A stretch of DNA of 64,000 bases from Rhizobium sp. ACO-34A. GTDB lineage: Bacteria > Pseudomonadota > Alphaproteobacteria > Rhizobiales > Rhizobiaceae. The stretch covers positions 2,669,001 through 2,733,000 of the forward strand of contig CP021371.1 of assembly GCA_002600635.1 (NCBI GenBank), written 5' to 3'. This document shows positions 44,736 through 52,485 of this stretch, piece by piece. Made by a program: the position numbers and the translations under genes. How positions within the stretch are numbered: position 1 is the first letter of the stretch; each line of letters starts with the position of its first letter. The notes below the pieces were generated by a model, which had not been told where the DNA came from, did not search any database, and saw only the letters and a program-made list of their open reading frames with translations.

Positions 44736-44784
44736 GTTTCATGCTCCTCGTGTTGCAGGTCGGCACCATTGCCAGCCCGATCTG

Positions 44785-45048
44785 TCAAAAAGGAAGGTCG
44801 TATCCTTCGCGCTCTTCGTAAGGAATGAACCGCTTGAGAGCGGCCACTGGCAACAAGCGCGTCATAAGCCGCTGGCTACGGCCGCTCATGCCGTTGACGT
44901 CCCAGCAGACGCACCACCAGATCTCTTCGCTGTCGGGCAAGCGTGGCTTTTCGTGCAGCAGCGTCATGGGAAAGGAACCGGACTTGAGCTCGACTACGTC
45001 GCCGGCGCTCATCGGTTTTTCTGGATCGGTTGAAACTGCCGTTTCCAT
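44785..45048 (-). CDS. DUF2158/YodC-like small protein
   Basis: 87 residues. GDVVELKSGSFPMTLL followed by WWCVCWDVNG is the DUF2158 pattern, a small beta-barrel family of unknown role common in prophages. Start shares a base with the upstream stop. Confidence 0.62.
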   Translation of the reverse strand: METAVSTDPEKPMSAGDVVELKSGSFPMTLLHEKPRLPDSEEIWWCVCWDVNGMSGRSQRLMTRLLPVAALKRFIPYEEREGYDLPF

Positions 45049-45956
45049 CAGCCCTGCCCTCCCCAAGTATCCATAGGCCCGTCCACCGGCTCCATCGTCG
45101 TCTCGCCGATCGGCAGCGGATCCGGCTCAACCCGCGCTTTCAAGGCTTCCGCCTTGTCGATCGCCGCCCGCTCGGCCGCCGCCAGCCCGTCCAGCGCGCG
45201 CAGAACATGGACGAAGGCGGAAACGCCCGCCGCCTCCGGGGCCGAGAGATCGGCCCTTTCCCGATGCTTCAGGATTTTCAGCTGCTGGCCCACGACATCC
45301 GCCGTCGCCCGTTCGCCGATCCTGCGCGCGAAGGCGGCCATATCCATCAGCATCGCTATGTTTACAGGTCGTTTCGGCGGTGCCTCATCCGGGCCGAGCA
45401 GGTTGCGCCGGATCTGGTCCGCCATCGCCAGCGTCACGCCATAGGCCATGATCGCCGCGATTTCGGCGCATCCTTCCGGCGTCTCGCGCAGTTCGGTGAC
45501 ATCGATGTCCGGCAGCAGCATGCCGCGGAACTGCGCCCGCATCTCCTCCAAATCCTCGATATGGTGGAACATGTCGTAGACGATCTCGGCGGGATCCTCG
45601 GCCGGCGACCACTCATGAAACGTGCCGGGAATAGTCACGATCTCGCCGATGCGCGACATCAGCGACGTGCCGACTTTCGCCATGTCGACCAGCTCATCTT
45701 GCGTCTCGAGGCCGGTATCCTCAAGCAGCCGTTTCAGCAGCGCCGCGGCCTCGTCGACCTTCACCACCCCAGCACCTTCGCCAGCCTCGCCCGCCGGTTC
45801 TTCCGACTGTTCTGCCCCCACGCCGCCAGCGGCCGGATCACTACCGCCCGATACCAGCGCCTGAGACTTGCGTTTTTCCGGCTTTTCCGAAACCGCGCGG
45901 TCGCCCGTTTCCTGTCCAGCGCCTGCCTGCACTTCTTCATTGCTGTCACCTTCCAT
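45048..45956 (-). CDS. Hypothetical early phage protein
   Basis: 302 residues. A disordered, Glu/Gly/Ala-rich N terminus (about 1-65) is followed by a helical domain without motifs I recognise. It lies between the GapR-like and DUF2158-like genes in the replication operon, so single-strand binding or replisome accessory roles are possible. ATG 45956 has GGAG 8 bases upstream. Confidence 0.6.
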   Translation of the reverse strand: MEGDSNEEVQAGAGQETGDRAVSEKPEKRKSQALVSGGSDPAAGGVGAEQSEEPAGEAGEGAGVVKVDEAAALLKRLLEDTGLETQDELVDMAKVGTSLMSRIGEIVTIPGTFHEWSPAEDPAEIVYDMFHHIEDLEEMRAQFRGMLLPDIDVTELRETPEGCAEIAAIMAYGVTLAMADQIRRNLLGPDEAPPKRPVNIAMLMDMAAFARRIGERATADVVGQQLKILKHRERADLSAPEAAGVSAFVHVLRALDGLAAAERAAIDKAEALKARVEPDPLPIGETTMEPVDGPMDTWGGQG

Positions 45957-45970
45957 GGCTCTCACTCCGG

Positions 45971-46237
45971 TTAGTCCTGCATTCCTAAAGCCTGCAGGTA
46001 GGTTTCGAGGATCATGTCCTCGGTCATCCGCTCTTGCGGATCCTTGCGACGAAGGCCGATCACCTTCTTCAGGATCTTGGTGTCGAACCCCATCGACTTC
46101 GCCTCGCCATAGACGTCGCGCTTGTCGTCGCTGATCGCCTTGCCCTCTTCATCCAGCCGCTCGATGCGCTCGACGAAGGCGCGCAGCTGGTCACGGGCAA
46201 TGCCGTTGACGTCGGTGTTGTGTCCGATACCGCTCAT
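45971..46237 (-). CDS. DUF2312/GapR-like nucleoid-associated protein
   Basis: 88 residues with the GapR signature: [32 protein letters not shown] segment, RRKDPQER and [10 protein letters not shown]. GapR binds overtwisted DNA ahead of replication forks and RNA polymerase in alphaproteobacteria. A phage copy in the replication operon suggests help with topology during phage replication. It overlaps the next gene upstream by 4 bases. Confidence 0.82.
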   Translation of the reverse strand: MSGIGHNTDVNGIARDQLRAFVERIERLDEEGKAISDDKRDVYGEAKSMGFDTKILKKVIGLRRKDPQERMTEDMILETYLQALGMQD

Positions 46238-46596
46238 GGTTTCGCGGTCTCGGCGCGATCAAGCCGCTCGATTGCAGCCAGCAAAAAAGCTGCAGCACGC
46301 ACAAGGTTCTGCCGGTGGGTTTTCGGCTTGAACCAACTGGATGACCAACCCCAGATGTCCGCGATAAACCAACGCTCACTTCGGCACTGGAACAGGGCAT
46401 ACGCGGCAGCGGCACGCTCCAGCTGCCCGTCGCGATACTGGTCATCGTGCTCCGCCGACCATCCCTCGCTGTCCTGCTGGCGCAACCGCTCGTTCATCAC
46501 ATCGACCAGCGCCTTCGTCTGGTCATCCGGATTGATCCAGCCTGCCTCTATCGCCGCCTCGAACGGATCGCCGTCGCCCCAAGCCTCGTAGCTCAT
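46234..46596 (-). CDS. Conserved phage protein, helical, function unknown
   Basis: 120 residues. The pattern [30 protein letters not shown] and [18 protein letters not shown] is widespread in phages. It resembles all-alpha nucleotide pyrophosphohydrolases in outline, but I cannot place the metal-binding Glu residues with confidence. ATG 46596 has GGGGG 6 bases upstream. Confidence 0.6.
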   Translation of the reverse strand: MSYEAWGDGDPFEAAIEAGWINPDDQTKALVDVMNERLRQQDSEGWSAEHDDQYRDGQLERAAAAYALFQCRSERWFIADIWGWSSSWFKPKTHRQNLVRAAAFLLAAIERLDRAETAKP

Positions 46597-46608
46597 CACA
46601 TCCCCCTT

Positions 46609-47718
46609 TCAGTAGAGATCGTTGAAATCATTGCCCTCATGGCTGGCGATCGAGGTCCACGGTTTGCCGCTCGCCTCCATCGCCTCGCACACCTGTTCGA
46701 ATTGCTTTTCCGTCGTCGGGCTCTTGAAATGGTCCCGCAGCAGCACGATCGACGAGATGCAGGGCAGCCAGACCGGAGCATTCAGCATGTTGGAAAGACT
46801 GCCGGCCGCCCAGGCGCGGGCCTCGGGCGCGGCGATCGCCACGCTCGCCGTCGTCTCGATGCCTTCGCCCATGATCAATGGATGCGCCTGCACGGCCGTT
46901 TCCGGCGGCTCGCCCTCCGGGCCGTGGGTCAGCCGGATCACGCCGCCCTTCGACGGCCCCCACATGATCTTTTCGCTCTCAAGCTTTTCGCGATCGATTG
47001 GCAGCTTGCGCGGTTGCAGCGGGTCGAGATAGGTCATGTGCACGGCGTTCACCTGCCCTGTCGGCAGGCGGAAGGCGGAGAGAATGCAGGGATAGTCCGG
47101 CCCCGCCTTCACCTTCACGCGCTTGCCGTCCTGATAGCGATATTCCGCCCGCTTCCAGAATTCCTGCGCCGGCGAAAACCGGAAGGTGGAAAAATCCCGG
47201 TTCGGCCACGCCTCGAGCGGAATGCCCCGAGCTGCGAAATAGCGCCGGGCATAGGCCTCGGCCGCACTCGCCGCGCCATCCTGAAACCCGCGCAGATACA
47301 GCCGCTCGGCATCGCGCATCCGCTTCAGGTCCTGCTCTTCCTCCCGCGCCGCCGCCTCGCGCCGCGCGGCCTGCGCCTGTTCGGCCAGCCGCTGGCGCTC
47401 GGCATAGGACATCTGCCGCAGCCCGAGGAAATCGCGGGAAAAATCCATCGCCCCCTTGAAATCGGTGCGCAGGCAATATTCGACGAGGCCGATCACATCG
47501 CCCTTCTCGCCGGTCCGCCAGTCCTTCCACGCGCCGACATCGCGCGTCATCGCCACCTTGAATTCCGGGCTCTTGTGATGATCCCCGGTCACCGGGTTAT
47601 GCGCCACCCAGAGCCGCCCGTCGCGCCGCCCGTCGGGCAGCAGCTTCAGGCACAGCGCATCGATGCGGCTTTTCAGCCCCTCCTTGATCTGCGCCAGCTC
47701 GTTTTCCCGGGAGATCAT
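46609..47718 (-). CDS. Phage DNA primase with Toprim domain (DUF7146-like)
   Basis: 369 residues. The N-terminal part has the outline of a primase zinc domain without the Cys set (WVAHNPVTGDHHKSPEFKV). A long charged linker follows, then a Toprim domain with LIMGEGIETTASVA (catalytic Glu) and VLLRDHF and GNDFNDL as acidic motifs. It primes phage replication together with the helicase at 42524. Overlaps the methyltransferase stop by 4 bases. Confidence 0.8.
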   Translation of the reverse strand: MISRENELAQIKEGLKSRIDALCLKLLPDGRRDGRLWVAHNPVTGDHHKSPEFKVAMTRDVGAWKDWRTGEKGDVIGLVEYCLRTDFKGAMDFSRDFLGLRQMSYAERQRLAEQAQAARREAAAREEEQDLKRMRDAERLYLRGFQDGAASAAEAYARRYFAARGIPLEAWPNRDFSTFRFSPAQEFWKRAEYRYQDGKRVKVKAGPDYPCILSAFRLPTGQVNAVHMTYLDPLQPRKLPIDREKLESEKIMWGPSKGGVIRLTHGPEGEPPETAVQAHPLIMGEGIETTASVAIAAPEARAWAAGSLSNMLNAPVWLPCISSIVLLRDHFKSPTTEKQFEQVCEAMEASGKPWTSIASHEGNDFNDLY

Positions 47719-48794
47719 TCAGCGTCCTCCATCATCCGAACAAGCTGAGCTGCGCCGGCGGAGCCCCGCGCGGCGAGGCGAGGCGCGAGAGTGCGCAGCG
47801 CATATGCGCCTTCCAGAGGCAGTACGCCGTTTCCGAGCAGCCGAAGCCTGTCCACGCGGCCAAGGTCCAGCCTGGAGGCCAGCCCATCAGCCACTCGACG
47901 AAAAGCGGGTTCAAGCTCCGGCGCTCTTCGGAGTGCGGCTTGCCAGTTTTCACGGTCGTCAGGGCCAGGGGGGAATAGATCATCCGCGCTTGCCCAGTCA
48001 GCGTTGCCACTGGTTTTGTCTTGTCGCCACGGCTGTACTGATAGTCCCCCGACTCGTGTGAGCGAGGTGTCATCCACAGCGTATTCACCTGCTGCGTCAG
48101 GCTGGTGCCGGTCATGTTCTCCGTGATCGTACCACCGCGGCGGCCGTCTGAAGCCGATGGCGTTGTCCAAAGCATCGCGGCAGTGGATAGGCTCTGCTGG
48201 TTCTGCCGGCTTGCCTTGCCCTCTGGACGCGGCTGGAAACCCAGTCGCGCTTCGGTTGCAGCAACTGTCGGCCACTGCGAGGATGAATAGACGTTCCCGC
48301 TCGTGCGGCGCGCCGACTTCTGACGCCGTGAACAGTCCTCCCTCAACCGTGAGGCCCAATCTGCGTAGGTCTCTCCAGACGCGTTCCGCACCGCCCGAAG
48401 ACAGCATCCCGCGGACATTCTCAATGAGGAAGAACCAAGCTCCGGACTGGACGAAGATGCGTCGCGCAATTGACCAGAGATCTCGTTCATCTTGATGGCC
48501 GCGTCGCTTGCCGGCAAGGCTGTGCGGCTGGCACGGTATGCCACCAATGATGCCATCCACAGCTCCACGCCACGGGCGGCCATTGAAGGTTCTGGCATCG
48601 CTCCATATAGGAGAGCGAGCCACGAGGCCCGCTTCCATAGCTGATACCAGCGTCGCGCAGGCATAGGCTTCCCTCTCGACCATGCAGACCGTTCTAGCGA
48701 CTGGAATTGCCAGCTCGACGGCGTGATCGAGGCCGTATCCTCCGGTGCAGAGGCTAATGATGTTGAGGGATCCGGTACGTATATCCACATTCAC
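47715..48794 (-). CDS. DNA (cytosine-5) methyltransferase
   Basis: 359 residues from a GTG start that overlaps the upstream stop (GTGA) with GAGGAGG 7 bases before it. C5-MTase motifs in order: I (SLCTGGYGLDHAVE, 14-27), IV (GGIPCQPHSLAGKRRG, catalytic Cys 88), VI (IENV, 124-127), VIII (HERERLFILA, 164-173) and X (LRLLGNGVLP near the end). There is no matching restriction gene, so protection of phage DNA is likely. Nearly its whole length is also open in another frame (next entry). Confidence 0.9.
   Translation of the reverse strand: MNVDIRTGSLNIISLCTGGYGLDHAVELAIPVARTVCMVEREAYACATLVSAMEAGLVARSPIWSDARTFNGRPWRGAVDGIIGGIPCQPHSLAGKRRGHQDERDLWSIARRIFVQSGAWFFLIENVRGMLSSGGAERVWRDLRRLGLTVEGGLFTASEVGAPHERERLFILAVADSCCNRSATGFPAASRGQGKPAEPAEPIHCRDALDNAIGFRRPPRWYDHGEHDRHQPDAAGEYAVDDTSLTRVGGLSVQPWRQDKTSGNADWASADDLFPPGPDDRENWQAALRRAPELEPAFRRVADGLASRLDLGRVDRLRLLGNGVLPLEGAYALRTLAPRLAARGSAGAAQLVRMMEDAE
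47732..48790 (-). CDS. Overlapping-frame protein inside the methyltransferase gene
   Basis: 352 open codons on the same strand as the methyltransferase, shifted by one frame, from an ATG 4 bases after the GTG of that gene. Conserved-looking parts are ADWASRLREDCSRRQKSARR, SSSQWPTVAATEARL, AMLWTTPSASDG and SLNPLFVEWLMGWPPGWT (about 292-309). Phage proteins with W(P/T)TP repeats and a final LNP-x-(F/W)VEWLMG-x-P-x-GWT occur widely and are often annotated near C5 methyltransferases. This suggests true dual coding, not a chance open frame. Function unknown. An internal ATG near MNEISGQL could also be the start. Confidence 0.6.
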   Translation of the reverse strand: MWIYVPDPSTSLASAPEDTASITPSSWQFQSLERSAWSRGKPMPARRWYQLWKRASWLALLYGAMPEPSMAARGVELWMASLVAYRASRTALPASDAAIKMNEISGQLRDASSSSPELGSSSLRMSAGCCLRAVRNASGETYADWASRLREDCSRRQKSARRTSGNVYSSSQWPTVAATEARLGFQPRPEGKASRQNQQSLSTAAMLWTTPSASDGRRGGTITENMTGTSLTQQVNTLWMTPRSHESGDYQYSRGDKTKPVATLTGQARMIYSPLALTTVKTGKPHSEERRSLNPLFVEWLMGWPPGWTLAAWTGFGCSETAYCLWKAHMRCALSRLASPRGAPPAQLSLFG

Positions 48795-49348
48795 CCGAAC
48801 GCCTCCTCGATCGCCTTCAGCAGCCCTTCCGTTTCCGGCTCGCCGCGCAGATCCTCGATGTCCTTGAGCAAGCCGCAGACATTGGCCCGGCTCATGCCGG
48901 CGGCACGTCCGAGATCGGCCTGGGAAATGTTGAGGTAGGTGTTGCAGATGTAGAGAGCGAGGCGGCGCAGCCGCGCAGCCTTCAACCACGCAGCATCCGC
49001 CGTCGCCCTGAGAGAAGGCGGCGACAGCAACACCTCCGAGGGCATGACGCCGTCAACGCGGCAGACATAGGCCACCGCCAGCCGGTATTGCCGCGAGGTC
49101 AGCGCCGTGACGGGAGAGAGAGGCACGTCCGATTTCTCGGCAAGCGCGAGCTTCTTTGCCCGCTGAACCTCCTTCAAGGCGCTCATCACGCGGCGATAGG
49201 TCTTTTCAGTGAGGCCGAACTTGCCCCGCCGCACCTTGTCGAGATGCCGGAGATCCATGCCGGCGGCCCGCAATACATCGCCTTCCGCCACCCGGGCATG
49301 AAAGATACGGCGATCGATATCGGCAAGAAATTCATCCGGCATGAGCAT
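48791..49348 (-). CDS. HTH protein with DnaA domain IV-like C terminus
   Basis: 185 residues. The C-terminal 65 residues (ALYICNTYLNISQADLGRAAGMSRANV, given in two parts: helix then HTH) resemble the DNA-binding domain IV of DnaA. The N-terminal part has a further possible HTH (DVLRAAGMDLRHLDKVRRGKFG). It could be a replication initiator or operon regulator; both are inferences. The ATG at 49348 has GAGG upstream. Confidence 0.65.
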   Translation of the reverse strand: MLMPDEFLADIDRRIFHARVAEGDVLRAAGMDLRHLDKVRRGKFGLTEKTYRRVMSALKEVQRAKKLALAEKSDVPLSPVTALTSRQYRLAVAYVCRVDGVMPSEVLLSPPSLRATADAAWLKAARLRRLALYICNTYLNISQADLGRAAGMSRANVCGLLKDIEDLRGEPETEGLLKAIEEAFG

Positions 49349-49406
49349 GGTGAAGGGCCTCAGAAAATGGGGCCGTACGCAAAACAAATTCGGCATTCGG
49401 GAAAAT

Positions 49407-49622
49407 TCAGACGTCGGTGAGACTGTGATCGGGCAAAGGCGGATCGCCGCCTTCCAGATGCTCGAGCATGCGGGCGAGAAACATCGCCGCTCTCTCGCGC
49501 CCGCCGGCGGCTTCCATCACCGCCACCATCGCGCCGATCACCTCGCCGGCCGCCACGAAAGGCCGCCCGCTCTCCGCCACCTGTCGGCGGATCGTGTCGG
49601 TTTCGATCAGGGAAGTGCTCAT
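49407..49622 (-). CDS. Small hypothetical protein
   Basis: 71 residues, helical, with an Ala/Met-rich centre (GEVIGAMVAVMEAAGG). No family recognised. Coupled to the upstream repeat protein gene through a one-base stop/start overlap. Confidence 0.6.
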   Translation of the reverse strand: MSTSLIETDTIRRQVAESGRPFVAAGEVIGAMVAVMEAAGGRERAAMFLARMLEHLEGGDPPLPDHSLTDV

Positions 49623-50590
49623 CACACCCTCGCCCTTTCCATTTCTCGTTTGAGAGAGCGGATATGCCGCGCGGCGGCGAATTCATCCTGGTCTGCCGCG
49701 ATTTCAAGATATTCGTCCTCAAGGCCATCGGGTATCCATGACGGCACCATAACGCCAGGTGCACCGGCGCGCGCCGCCTTCATCCGAGCCCGGACCTCCG
49801 GATCCGCCCATGCGCGCTTCCTCGCCTCGCTCATCCGAGCCCGGACCTCCGGATCCGCCCATGCGCGCTTCCTCGCCTCGCTCATCCGAGCCCGGACCTC
49901 CGGATCCGCCCATGCGCGCTTCCTCGCCTCGCTCATCCGAGCCCGGACCTCCGGATCCGCCAAGGTACGCTTCCTCGCCTCGCTCATCCGAGCCCGGACC
50001 TCCGGATCCGCCAAGGTACGCTTCCTCGCCTCGCTCATCCGAGCCCGGACCTCCGGATCCGCCCATGCGCGCTTCCTCGCCTCGCTCATCCGAGCCCGGA
50101 CCTCCGGATCCGCCAAGGTACGCTTCCTCGCCTCGCTCATCCGAGCCCGGACCTCCGGATCCGCCAAGGTACGCTTCCTCGCCTCGCTCATCCGAGCCCG
50201 GACCTCCGGATCCGCCCATGCGCGCTTCCTCGCCTCGCTCATCCGAGCCCGGACCTCCGGATCCGCCAAGGTACGCTTCCTCGCCTCGCTCATCCGAGCC
50301 CGGACCTCCGGATCCGCCAAGGTACGCTTCCTCGCCTCGCTCATCCGAGCCCGGACCTCCGGATCCGCCCATGCGCGCTTCCTCGCCTCGCTCATCCGAG
50401 CCCGGACCTCCGGATCCGCCAAGGTACGCTTCCTCGCTTGCACGCGGGTCGGGAAAACTATGAGTTCTGCGGCAGCCCAAGCCTGTGCGGTTGGAATTGA
50501 TACTCCTAATACCCGCGCAGCCTGCGAAACGGTAAACCCTTCATGGGCGAGAGCGCGTAGCATGTCGATCATCTCGGGAGTGCGCTTCAT
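49622..50590 (-). CDS. HTH protein with 13 tandem 17-residue repeats (NUMOD3-like)
   Basis: 322 residues. N terminus: a helix-turn-helix (EGFTVSQAARVLGVSIPTAQAW). Then 12 nearly identical copies of ADPEVRARMSEARKR + (TL or AW), and a thirteenth that decays (ADPEVRARMKAARAG). The unit resembles the NUMOD3 DNA-binding motif of homing enzymes. The C-terminal 45 residues are unrelated, and no nuclease domain is seen. A long multi-helix DNA-binding rod is likely. The gene is in the early operon; ATG 50590 overlaps the previous stop. Confidence 0.75.
   Translation of the reverse strand: MKRTPEMIDMLRALAHEGFTVSQAARVLGVSIPTAQAWAAAELIVFPTRVQARKRTLADPEVRARMSEARKRAWADPEVRARMSEARKRTLADPEVRARMSEARKRTLADPEVRARMSEARKRAWADPEVRARMSEARKRTLADPEVRARMSEARKRTLADPEVRARMSEARKRAWADPEVRARMSEARKRTLADPEVRARMSEARKRTLADPEVRARMSEARKRAWADPEVRARMSEARKRAWADPEVRARMSEARKRAWADPEVRARMKAARAGAPGVMVPSWIPDGLEDEYLEIAADQDEFAAARHIRSLKREMERARV
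49757..50419. repeat. 51-bp coding tandem repeat, 12 close copies plus one divergent
   Basis: Units of 51 bp (17 codons) fill 49808-50419, with a diverged unit at 49757-49807. Copies differ almost only at the last two codons (TL or AW), ordered AW TL TL three times then AW and a run of AW, a higher-order 153-bp period. This indicates recent expansion by unequal exchange in blocks of one and three units; copy changes keep the frame. Confidence 0.95.
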
Positions 50591-50859
50591 CACGCCACCT
50601 GCCTTTCCTCTTCGCGCCTGTTGCGCTGCTCTTCGCGGAATGCGGCCAGACCATCGAGCGAAAGCGCGCCGTCTGCGGGCACGATCTCGATCGACACGTA
50701 ATTCTGTGTCCGGCCGTAGTGATGAAAACGCGCGCCCGGCCACCCTTGTGCCGCCGCTTCGCGCGAAAGATCGTCGATCAGGTCCTGATGCAGCGCCCGG
50801 TTCGCCTCGCGATCCACCGGAGCCTTGCCGCCAATGGCGATCAGATAGGCCTCGCTCAT
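50590..50859 (-). CDS. Hypothetical early phage protein
   Basis: 89 residues; mixed alpha/beta with YVSIEIVPADGALSL and a very charged C-terminal helix. No known family. Overlaps its upstream neighbour by 4 bases. Confidence 0.6.
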   Translation of the reverse strand: MSEAYLIAIGGKAPVDREANRALHQDLIDDLSREAAAQGWPGARFHHYGRTQNYVSIEIVPADGALSLDGLAAFREEQRNRREEERQVA

Positions 50860-51173
50860 GGCTGCACCGCCTTTTCCGGCGTCGGCGCCAGCAGTTTCCG
50901 AAACTGGTCGAGGCGCGTTTCGTCAAGCGGTCGGAAGTTCCGGGCCTGCAACCAATATTCGCCGCCGTCCAGCGGAGTGAACTTTGGGGAAGTCGAAAAA
51001 ATCGACAACTCCTTGAGACGAATGCCCAATTCGCCGTTCAGAGGATGGTTTTTTTGTGCCCGAACGGTGTAAACACGCCCAATCTCCGGCAAGGCATTCA
51101 CAAGGGTGCCCGCCCACTCATAATGAGAAATGCACACAACACGCCGTCCCGGCTGAAAATCTGCCCAGTTCAT
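50856..51173 (-). CDS. Hypothetical early phage protein
   Basis: 105 residues with a beta-barrel-like N-terminal part (GRRVVCISHYEWAG, IGRVYTVRAQ) and a charged end. Similar short SH3-type phage proteins exist, but I cannot assign a role. Overlaps the zinc-ribbon microprotein gene by 4 bases. Confidence 0.6.
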   Translation of the reverse strand: MNWADFQPGRRVVCISHYEWAGTLVNALPEIGRVYTVRAQKNHPLNGELGIRLKELSIFSTSPKFTPLDGGEYWLQARNFRPLDETRLDQFRKLLAPTPEKAVQP

Positions 51174-51310
51174 GATGCGTCAGCCTCCGCACAGGAAGTG
51201 CAGTAAAAGCGCCCCCCCCTGTTGAGCCAGCCGAAAAGCATGGCGAAGCGATCGCGGTTCGGCCCGCTGAAGACAAGCTGCCTTGGGCAATCGTGGCAGG
51301 TCAGGATCAT
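51170..51310 (-). CDS. 46-residue zinc-ribbon-like microprotein
   Basis: Translated by hand: begins MILTCHDCPRQLVF and ends FYCTSCAEADAS. Two CxxC pairs (CHDC and CTSC) 33 residues apart form a likely zinc ribbon. The start overlaps the stop of the Cro-like gene and the stop overlaps the next start, both by 4 bases, so it fits the operon exactly. Probably a small DNA- or protein-binding factor. Confidence 0.75.
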   Translation of the reverse strand: MILTCHDCPRQLVFSGPNRDRFAMLFGWLNRGGRFYCTSCAEADAS

Positions 51311-51519
51311 CGCCCCGCCTCCGCGCTTTCCAGCGCCCGGCGCTTTTCGTCGATTAGCTCGTCGAGCGCCCGTTTCAGCTTGTTGATGGTCCGCTCGGAA
51401 AGCGTGCGACGCTCGCTCTTGCGCGCCGTATAGGTCGTCTCGTGCACGCCGGCACGCTGGCAGAGCGTGCGCTGGTCGATGTCCGCCAGACGGCGGCGCT
51501 CCTCGATCTCCGAAAACAT
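51307..51519 (-). CDS. Cro-like HTH regulator, first gene of the leftward early operon
   Basis: 70 residues, one HTH (LADIDQRTLCQRAGVHETTYTARKS). It is transcribed away from the CI-like gene across the operator at 51556-51573, the standard cro position. ATG 51519 has AAGGTG 8 bases upstream; a TTG two codons earlier does not. Confidence 0.75.
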   Translation of the reverse strand: MFSEIEERRRLADIDQRTLCQRAGVHETTYTARKSERRTLSERTINKLKRALDELIDEKRRALESAEAGR

Positions 51520-51552
51520 CCGCAAATCACCTTGTCCAAATCACTGCATAAT

Positions 51553-51580
51553 GTCATAAGCAAAATTGCTTATTCTGCAA
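51553..51580 (-). promoter_or_regulatory. Leftward early promoter with operator OL
   Basis: Minus strand: -35 TTGCAG, 16 bases, -10 TATGAC. The spacer holds the 18-bp palindrome ATAAGCAATTTTGCTTAT (51556-51573, arms of 8 bp). A bound repressor would block this promoter. The same layout recurs at 52600-52628. Confidence 0.75.
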
Positions 51581-51630
51581 GGTGTATTTTAGTGACTGCG
51601 TTAGCACTTGCACATATTAATTTTGCACGC

Positions 51631-52242
51631 ATGGCTTATGACCAGCGTGAAACAAAAGATTGGCTGAGAGCGGTGGCGCGACACTTCAACGTGTCGCCCT
51701 CGCAGCTGGCGCTCAATTCCGGCATGGCCGCATCCACGCTGACGCGCTACCTCAACGACAACACCAACACCGTCGGCATCAGTCAGGCCACCCTCGAAAA
51801 GGTGTCGCATTATACAGGCTTCCGCCCCGGGCAAATGCCGGGCGGCCGCAGTCGCGGATTTGCCGAACCGGACGTCATCCCCTTCACGCAGGAGAGCAGC
51901 GAATTCCCGCGCTGGATCCAGGCAGCCGTCGAGGCGGCCAAGGCCGGACGCAACGGCGTCGAGGCATGGATCATGAAGGGCGCGGCCCTCGACGGCATGG
52001 GCATCATGCCCGGCGATATCGCCATCGTCGATCAGAACATTCGCGCCACGGCGGGCGATGTGGTGCTGGCGCAGATCGTCGATCACAATCTCGGCACGGC
52101 CGAAACCGTGCTGCGCCTCTACCAGACGCCCTTCCTCATCACCCACAGCATGCGGCTTGGGCCGCAACGTCCCGAACAGGTCGACGAGGACCGCGTCTCG
52201 ATCGCCGGCGTCGTCACCGGCACGCTGCGCCGCCAGCACTGA
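51631..52242 (+). CDS. CI-like lysogenic repressor, S24/LexA fold without catalytic residues
   Basis: 203 residues. N-terminal HTH (VSPSQLALNSGMAASTLTRYL, residues about 21-41, given in part) and a C-terminal LexA/S24-type domain (MPGDIAIVDQNIRATAGDVVLAQI, in part). The Ser expected before the GD motif is absent (KGAALDGMG, 116-124), and the Lys expected near 160-163 is absent (AETVLRLYQ). It therefore should bind and dimerise but not self-cleave after DNA damage. It lies between the two matching operators and opposite the Cro-like gene. No clear ribosome site precedes the ATG. Confidence 0.82.
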   Translation: MAYDQRETKDWLRAVARHFNVSPSQLALNSGMAASTLTRYLNDNTNTVGISQATLEKVSHYTGFRPGQMPGGRSRGFAEPDVIPFTQESSEFPRWIQAAVEAAKAGRNGVEAWIMKGAALDGMGIMPGDIAIVDQNIRATAGDVVLAQIVDHNLGTAETVLRLYQTPFLITHSMRLGPQRPEQVDEDRVSIAGVVTGTLRRQH

Positions 52243-52327
52243 CGCCGCCCGCCCGCCGAAAGCCCGCGCCGAAACCGGCCATGCCGGCACCCGCCGCCGC
52301 AATGTCCTTTTTGCGACAAGATGGCCG

Positions 52328-52485
52328 ACAAAAATCCCGGGACATTTTCCGCATCGTTCGGAGACAAAAATCCCGGGAGAAACTGCGGCAGCCGCCAATA
52401 CAAAAATCCCGGGAGAAATCGGCCAGACGTGACCGACAAAAATCCCGGGATATTTACCCGGAGAGACAAGACAAAAATCCCGGGA
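52328..52485. repeat. Five 15-bp direct repeats at 36-bp spacing (iteron-like)
   Basis: ACAAAAATCCCGGGA begins at 52328, 52364, 52400, 52436 and 52471. Each carries the 8-bp palindrome TCCCGGGA; the 20-21 bases between copies are unrelated. An AT-rich stretch follows (about 52525-52600). It fills most of the 422-base gap 52243-52664 between cI and the rightward operon. Layout suggests a replication origin with initiator sites, or a partition or regulatory array. Confidence 0.92.

Noticed and set aside
49341..51206. A 621-codon plus-strand open frame across the repeat gene, and other long frames over the array
   Set aside because: It is produced by the 51-bp periodicity and high GC. The minus-strand frame has the HTH, ribosome site and operon overlaps.
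52328..52485. CRISPR array
   Set aside because: Only 15-bp repeats with 20-21-bp spacers and no cas genes; too short for a CRISPR repeat.
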